Shown here piece by piece: positions 1 through 4,900 of a stretch of 5,628 nucleotides of DNA (positions are counted from its first letter, which is position 1; every line of letters begins with the position of its first letter). The position numbers and the translations under genes are program-made. Source of the stretch: Archangium sp. (GTDB taxonomy: Bacteria; Myxococcota; Myxococcia; Myxococcales; Myxococcaceae); assembly GCA_016793525.1 (NCBI GenBank), contig JAEUJT010000062.1, positions 1-5,628 on the forward strand, read 5' to 3'. Below the pieces are notes generated by a model. That model was not told the origin of the DNA, did not search any database, and was given only the letters and a program-made list of their open reading frames with translations.

Positions 1-27
1 CCGACGGCCGGGCTTGATGCTGGCCAC
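1..27 (-). CDS. Possible start of a third operon gene (truncated by window edge)
   Basis: Reading the minus strand, a GTG at 27 to 25 opens a frame that stays open to the window edge and encodes only VASIKPGRR. It is preceded by a good Shine-Dalgarno, GGGAG, six bases upstream (minus strand 38 to 34), and it starts 37 bases after the deacetylase stop, as expected for the next gene of the same operon. Nine residues are too few to identify a family. By analogy with GT2-deacetylase operons it could be another glycosyltransferase, a GtrA-like flippase or a membrane transferase, but nothing in the sequence shows this. A chance GTG after a purine run remains possible. Confidence 0.4.
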
Positions 28-31
28 CGTT

Positions 32-38
32 CTCTCCC
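32..38 (-). promoter_or_regulatory. Shine-Dalgarno for the truncated third gene
   Basis: The minus strand reads GGGAGAG here. The GGGAG core ends six bases before the GTG at 27, which is close to ideal spacing. It is the only strong ribosome-binding-like motif in the short gap after the deacetylase stop, and it is the main reason for proposing a gene there. Confidence 0.45.
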
Positions 39-64
39 GGCAGCGTCGAATCGGAGCCTCGTCG

Positions 65-1006
65 TCAGCGCAGCGTCGGAGCCAGCCGCTCGGCCACGCC
101 GGCCACCGTCAGCCGCTCCCGGTCGTCTCCGAGCCAGGCGAACAACCGCCGCAACCGCTGCAGCTTCTCGCGCACCGGCACGCGGAGGTCGCGCTGACGC
201 GCCACGAGCTGCGCGGGCACCCCGTCGCTCGCGTCGAGCACGTCGATGGCGTGGAGCTCGAAGTTGAACAGCTCGTCGCCTCGAAAGCGGCGAAACGTCT
301 GTTCCACCAGCAGCCACGGAAGTGAGGTGGCGAAGGTGCCGATGAAGGGCACCCGGGCCACCGGCGTCACCGCCATCGGCAGCTCGATCAGCTTCGCCGA
401 GCCCCGGCGGTACGGCGCGGCGAGATCGGGCCGGTACGGAATACGCGGGGCCCCGAGCACCGACGGAGAGTCGAGCAGCGCCGCCGACGGCCGGCCAGCA
501 ACCGACAGCGCGCCCATCACCAGCGCTTTGGCCGCGTAGTACGGCGCCGCTGGGTAGGTCGACGAGTCGTAGCGGTAGCCCCGCGCCTCCACCGCTTGCA
601 GCAGCGCCGGCGACAGCGTGTACCCCGGCGCACGAAAGCCCACCGGCCGAACGCCGAGGTGCTCCACCATCACCTGCTCGGCGCGGGCGAGATCGTCGGC
701 GATGGCCGCCGGAGACGCGCGCGACAGCCGGTAGTCGTGCGAAAAACTGTGGCTCGCCAGCTCAACGCCGGCGCCGTGAGCCCGCTTCAGCGCCGAGACC
801 AACGCCGGCGCGCCCAGCTCTCCGCCGACCACGAAAAACGTCGCCGGGGCCCCCACCACATCGAACAGCTCGAGAAAGCGGGGAATCGCGGTCGAGGCCA
901 CCAACCCGCGCGCCCGCTCATCGAGCAGATCGACCGGGAGCCCGTGTATGCCGCAGTAGTGCGTCAGCGAGTCGAGATCGACCGAGATGGCGGCGAGGCG
1001 GCTCAC
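65..1006 (-). CDS. NodB/CE4-type polysaccharide deacetylase (313 aa)
   Basis: Predicted metal-dependent de-N-acetylase or deformylase acting on a glycan or lipid-linked sugar. NodB motifs appear in order: the SVDLD segment with D10 and D12 (catalytic-base and metal-ligand positions), the HxxxH metal motif H86/H90 within SHSFSHD, RAPGY at 125-129, YDSS at 146-149, and the late histidine H252 in FNFELHAID. The C-terminal stretch (about 270-313) resembles the usual helical tail of this family. There is no signal peptide or membrane segment, so it probably acts in the cytoplasm or on a cytoplasm-facing substrate. The start is set at GTG 1006: its GTGA overlaps the stop of the upstream glycosyltransferase, which implies translational coupling, and SVDLD then falls at the normal N-terminal position. 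The frame is open upstream to an ATG at 1195, but those 63 residues are Arg/Ala-rich, resemble no domain and lie inside the glycosyltransferase gene. The substrate is unknown; the neighbour suggests a polyprenyl-phosphate-linked amino sugar, as for ArnD or NaxD. Confidence 0.93.
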   Translation of the reverse strand: MSRLAAISVDLDSLTHYCGIHGLPVDLLDERARGLVASTAIPRFLELFDVVGAPATFFVVGGELGAPALVSALKRAHGAGVELASHSFSHDYRLSRASPAAIADDLARAEQVMVEHLGVRPVGFRAPGYTLSPALLQAVEARGYRYDSSTYPAAPYYAAKALVMGALSVAGRPSAALLDSPSVLGAPRIPYRPDLAAPYRRGSAKLIELPMAVTPVARVPFIGTFATSLPWLLVEQTFRRFRGDELFNFELHAIDVLDASDGVPAQLVARQRDLRVPVREKLQRLRRLFAWLGDDRERLTVAGVAERLAPTLR

Positions 1007-1722
1007 TCGCCCCGCACGCGAATCACGTACACCAGCCGCGCGACCTGCTTCAGCACGTTGGGCACGCGGCGAAAGAGGTGGATCGACGGCTGCCGCTTCT
1101 CGTGCAGCTGAATGGGAATCTCGCGAACCTCGAGCCCCTCGCGCCACGCCCGCACCACGAACTCGCTGGCGAACACGTCCATGTCGACGACGCACTTGGA
1201 GATCACCGGCAGCAACCGCTCTCGCCGAAACGCCTTGAGGCCGTGGGTGTCGGTGCCCTTGAAGTCGAGCGCCAGCCGCAGAAGGCCGTTGTGCATGCGC
1301 GTCGCGACCCGGCGCACCAGAGGTCGATGATCTGACGCGCCCTTCGCGGCCTTCGAGCCGACGATGAGATCGGCGTCGCCGCGCTCCAACCGGGGAATCG
1401 CCTGATCGTAGAAGACGAGATCGCAGAGGTCGATCTCGTCACACACCACCAGATCGCCGCGCGCCTCGAGAATGCCGCGCTTCAGCGCCGAGCCGTAGTT
1501 CGGGGTCTCGGAATGGAACCAGCGGAGCCGCGGGTGCGCCGCGCAGAGCCGCTCGAGAATGTTCGGGGTGTCGTCCCTCGAGCCGTTCTCGGCGAAAATG
1601 ATCTCGTAGTCCCAGCCGCGCTCGTCGAGCCCAGCGCGCAACTCATGCGCAGCTTGCTCGATGATCGCCGCCTCGTTGTAGACGGGAATGACGACTGAAA
1701 GTTGACGCGCGGATGAGGCCAT
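1003..1722 (-). CDS. Family 2 glycosyltransferase, DPM1/ArnC-like (239 aa)
   Basis: Predicted GT-A fold glycosyltransferase that moves a sugar from a nucleotide donor, probably to a polyprenyl phosphate. Visible motifs: VIPVYNE (11-17) at the nucleotide-binding N-terminus, ENGSRDDT (45-52), YGSALKRGI (76-84), an acidic DEID (95-98) where the metal-binding DxD normally sits, GTDTHGLKAFRR (156-167), and DMDVFASEF (180-188) at the acceptor-side acidic position. At 239 residues it is a compact, soluble form: there are no C-terminal membrane helices such as those of ArnC or GtrB, so it resembles short eukaryotic-type DPM1. ATG 1722 is the only sensible start, since an in-frame stop lies 18 bases upstream (1743-1741). 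No clear Shine-Dalgarno precedes it, which is unusual for the first gene of an operon. The stop overlaps the deacetylase start by four bases (GTGA). Family assignment is secure; donor and acceptor are not known. Confidence 0.94.
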   Translation of the reverse strand: MASSARQLSVVIPVYNEAAIIEQAAHELRAGLDERGWDYEIIFAENGSRDDTPNILERLCAAHPRLRWFHSETPNYGSALKRGILEARGDLVVCDEIDLCDLVFYDQAIPRLERGDADLIVGSKAAKGASDHRPLVRRVATRMHNGLLRLALDFKGTDTHGLKAFRRERLLPVISKCVVDMDVFASEFVVRAWREGLEVREIPIQLHEKRQPSIHLFRRVPNVLKQVARLVYVIRVRGE

Positions 1723-1805
1723 GCCGAACGGGCGATGCGCCTAACACGACGCTTCGCCAGCGTCACCCTGTGCAGTAGTCTCCCCGGCTCCTCCACGGGA
1801 GTCTC
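1723..1805. promoter_or_regulatory. Divergent intergenic region
   Basis: These 83 bases separate two genes transcribed away from each other, so promoters for both must lie here or extend into the coding starts. No strong sigma-70 promoter is visible. The best plus-strand candidate is TTCGCC (1753-1758), 17 bases, then TAGTCT (1776-1781), each matching consensus at only three of six positions. A short inverted repeat, GACGC (1748-1752) and GCGTC (1760-1764) with a 7-base loop, could be an operator half-site pair but is weak in such GC-rich DNA. No sigma-54 motif was found. Confidence 0.4.
1797..1801 (+). promoter_or_regulatory. Shine-Dalgarno of the zinc-ribbon/TPR gene
   Basis: GGGAG ends four bases before ATG 1806, slightly close but functional spacing. 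It supports this start together with the zinc-ribbon sequence beginning immediately at residue 1. The element can pair with CTCCC at 1780-1784 (5 base pairs, 12-base loop), which could partly mask it in the mRNA. Confidence 0.7.
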
Positions 1806-1925
1806 ATGAAAGTATCGTGTCCCTCGTGCAATGCCACGCTCACCATCGACGACAAGAAAATCCCGTCGGGTGGCGCGCGCATCAAATGCCCGACCTGCCA
1901 GAACGTCTTCCCGGTGCGGCCGCCT
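1806..1925 (+). other. MJ0042-type zinc-ribbon domain (residues 1-40)
   Basis: The first 40 residues contain two CxxC knuckles, SCPSC (4-8) and KCPTC (27-31), separated by 19 residues with the IDDKKIPSGGARIKC signature typical of the MJ0042/zinc-ribbon_4 and _5 families. It ends with FPVRPP, as is usual for this module. Four cysteines should bind one zinc ion. In GltJ this type of domain is a docking site for MglA-GTP; whether that holds here is unknown. Confidence 0.9.
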
Positions 1926-4900
1926 GCGGCCTCGTCGAGCGTGCCGCTGCCTGGCGCCGCTGATGGAGGCGGCAGCGTTCCCCTCCCCGGCGGAACCTCG
2001 GCTGGAGCCAGCATTCCGCTCCCAGGGGCCACCGGAGGGGGCGGAGGCAACGATGCCGTTCCTCTGCCTGGCGGCACCGGCGGCGCCGCGTGGGACGAAT
2101 CCCCCCTCGAGCAGTCGAACGCCATTCCCGGCGCGCTGACCTCGGCCGCGCCGCCGTCGAACGTGCACGTCTCGCCTGCCCAGGGCCAGCGCACCACTCA
2201 GGTGCCTGGCTATGTCCCCCCCGACGACGGAGGCGGCGCGGTCCCCCTCCCGGGCGCCTGGGGTGACGAAGCCGTCACCCGCATCGGTGAAGCCCCGGCC
2301 CACGTCGCGGCCGCAGCCGCCGCCACCGCGCAGCACAGCGCCTGGGACGACGGCATTCCCGCGTCTGAGCCAGTGCCCCTTCCCGGCGAGGCGGCCACCG
2401 GTGTCAACGCCGCGCACAACCAATGGGCCGACAACCCTGCCGATTCGTCGAGCGCCGATGCACCCGACGCCTCGGCCGACGTGATGGACGTCGACTTGAG
2501 CACCAACTTCGGGTCCGCCAGCGCCGCCGGAGTGCCTCTGCCCGGTGCGGCCGTGGCGCACGGAGGCAGCGTCCCGCTCCCTGGCAGCAGCGATTCGGTC
2601 TCGTTTGACATCTCCAGCCCGTCGACGGTGGTGACCCAAGATCCACCCGAGGCCAACGCCTTCGACTTCTCCGAGCCGCCACCTCCGGCGCCCGCAGCGC
2701 CCCCCGACGCCGGCGCGTTCGACTTCAGCGACCCGCCGCCCCCGCCGCCGGCCGCGGCACCCGACGCGGGTGGGTTCGACTTCTCCGAGCCACCACCGCC
2801 GGCCCCCGCGGCCGACGTCGGTGGTGGCGCGTTCGACTTCAGCGACGCCCCACCGCCCCCACCTCCAGCGCGGGCAGCGGCTGACGCCGACAACTTCGAA
2901 GCCGACTTGTCGATGCCCATACCCGCTCCGGTGTCCGCGCCATCGGGGCCGGTCGACGGGCTCGAGATGTTGTCGTTCATCGACGACAGCGCGCGCGAGG
3001 CGGGCGCCCCCGCCGAGACCGCCTCCGACGACGGCAGCGCGGCGCGCCGGTTCCACATCAAGCGCCGCAGCGGCAAGATCTTCGGCCCTTTCGAAGAGGC
3101 CGTGATCGGCAAGATGCTCGAAGACGGGCAGCTGCTCGGCAACGAAGAGATCTCCCCCGACGGAGAGACCTGGCAACCCATCGGCGCCGAGGCCTCGTTC
3201 CAGGCCGTCATCTCCAAGCTGATGGAGGGCCCCAGCCGCGTCGCCAGCTCGGCCTCCAGCATCGCCGCCGCGCCGGTCATCGAGGAGTCCAAGGCCCAAA
3301 AGGGCCCCTCGATGGACCGGCTGAAGCAGCTCTACGAAGGCCGCATGGCCGCCGTGGCCGTGGTCGAGAGCAAAGAACCGGTCTCGATCAAGAAGCTCGT
3401 GCCCTACATCGCCGCTGGTCTGGCGGTCGCCATCTTCCTGGGCATCGGTATCTTCGCTGGGGTCGGAACCCGCTACGGCTTCTTCTTCTTGAAGAAGATC
3501 TTCCCGTCCACCATCAAGGCCGATTCGCGCGAAGGCGGGTACCTCCAGGCCGCGCGCAACGGGTTCGCCCGCGACACGTTCAAAGACTACCGGGCAGCGC
3601 GCGATCAGGCGGCCCAGGCCCTCCAAGCGAAGGAGTACCCCGAAGCCCGCGCGGTGTGGGCCCAGGCCGTGTACTACCTCGCGCGCAAGTACAGCGCCGC
3701 GGGCAACGACGTGGCCACCGCCGACGCCGAGCTCGATAACATCGTCCTCATCGGGGAGAAGCACCCCGAGGTGCTCAAGGCCAACGCGGGCCACGCGCTG
3801 GTGCAGAAAGACCCCGCGGCGGCCCTCGCGTTCATCGACGAAGCGCTGGCACACGAAGACAACCAGAACGATCAAGAGCTGCGCTTCCTCCGCGCCGAGG
3901 CCCTGCTCGCCCAGAAGCAGCTCGACCAGGCGAAGGCGGAGTACGAGCAGATCCTGAAGACCAACGCCAAGTCGCCCCGCGCGCTCCACGCGCTCGGGCT
4001 GATCGCCGCGGCGCAGAAAGACACCGAAAAGGCGGCCGAGCGGTTCAGCGCGGCGCTCGAGGCCGAGCCGCTCCACGTTGGCTCCGCCATCGAGCTCGCC
4101 GAGCTCTCGCTGGTCAAGCGCGACATGAAAGCGGGCCAAGCGGAGATCGAGAAGGCTCTCGACGCGAGCGGCCGTGAGCAGCTGGGGCCGGCGGAGCTCG
4201 GCAAGGCCCTCGCCATCAAGGGCAGCTTCATGGTGCTGGCCAACGCCACCGCCGACGCCGTGCCGGTGTTCGAGGAGGCCCTCAAGTCAGACCCGACGAA
4301 CGCCTTCGCGCAAGCCCACTTGGCGCACACCTACATTCAGCTCAACCAACCCGAGAAGGCGCTGCCGCTCTACGAGTCGGCGAGCCGCTCGGTGCCCGAC
4401 AACCTCGACTACACCCAAGGCTACCTCGGAGCGTTGATCGCGCTGGGCAAGATGAACGACGCGGTGAAGGTGGTGGAGTCCGCCAACCGCGTGTTCCCGG
4501 GCAACGCCGCGCTGGCGTACCTCTCGGGCCGGGTCAGCGACGCCCTCGACAAACCGAAAGAAGCAGAAGACGCGTACAAGCGCGCGATCGCCGCCGACGC
4601 CAACATCGCCGACGCGTACCTCTACCTGGCGCGGCTCTACATTCACTTCCACCGCTACGCCGAGGCGAAGCCGATTCTCGAGCAGGGCCTCGAGAAAGAT
4701 CAGCACAACGCCTCGCTCCACGTCGGCATGGGCGAGCTGGCCTTCTTCGAGCGAGACCTGAGCCGGGCGCACGCCGAGTTCCAGCGCGCGACCGAGGCGA
4801 ACCCGAACCTCGCCGAGGCGCTCCTGGGCCTGTCGCGCGTGGCCATCGAGCGCAACGAGCACGACGCGGCCCTGTCCAACGTAGAGAAGGCGCTCACCGC

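Noticed and set aside
246..539. Plus-strand open frame over the deacetylase gene (and similar ones at 14-325, 596-1111, 987-1335)
   Set aside because: Antisense shadows of the deacetylase and glycosyltransferase genes, with biased composition and no domain or convincing Shine-Dalgarno.
1007..1195. N-terminal extension of the deacetylase from an ATG at 1195
   Set aside because: The 63 extra residues are Arg/Ala-rich without similarity to the family and overlap the glycosyltransferase gene. The GTG at 1006 gives the usual N-terminus and a typical GTGA coupling.
1748..1764. Inverted repeat GACGC/GCGTC as an operator or terminator
   Set aside because: Only 5-bp arms and no T-run; too short to claim a terminator, and too common in GC-rich DNA to claim an operator. 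Mentioned only within the intergenic feature.
2661..2888. CRISPR-like or mobile-element repeat
   Set aside because: Direct repeats with constant spacing, but they are in frame, encode a conserved peptide, lack unique spacers and fall inside a long coding region.
2210..3292. Minus-strand open frame of 360 codons, Ser/Gly/Ala-rich with repeats
   Set aside because: Its apparent repeats (GGGGSEKS-like) are the reverse complement of the FDFS-polyproline repeats. No domain, and it is fully nested opposite a well-supported gene.
1482..4139. Very long minus-strand open frame (885 codons) opposite the GT2 start and most of the zinc-ribbon/TPR gene
   Set aside because: Its product is compositionally biased (Arg/Gly/Val/Leu-rich) with no recognisable domain, and it exists because strong G/C third-position bias in the plus-strand gene removes stops on the opposite strand. 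The plus strand has clear domains over the same bases.
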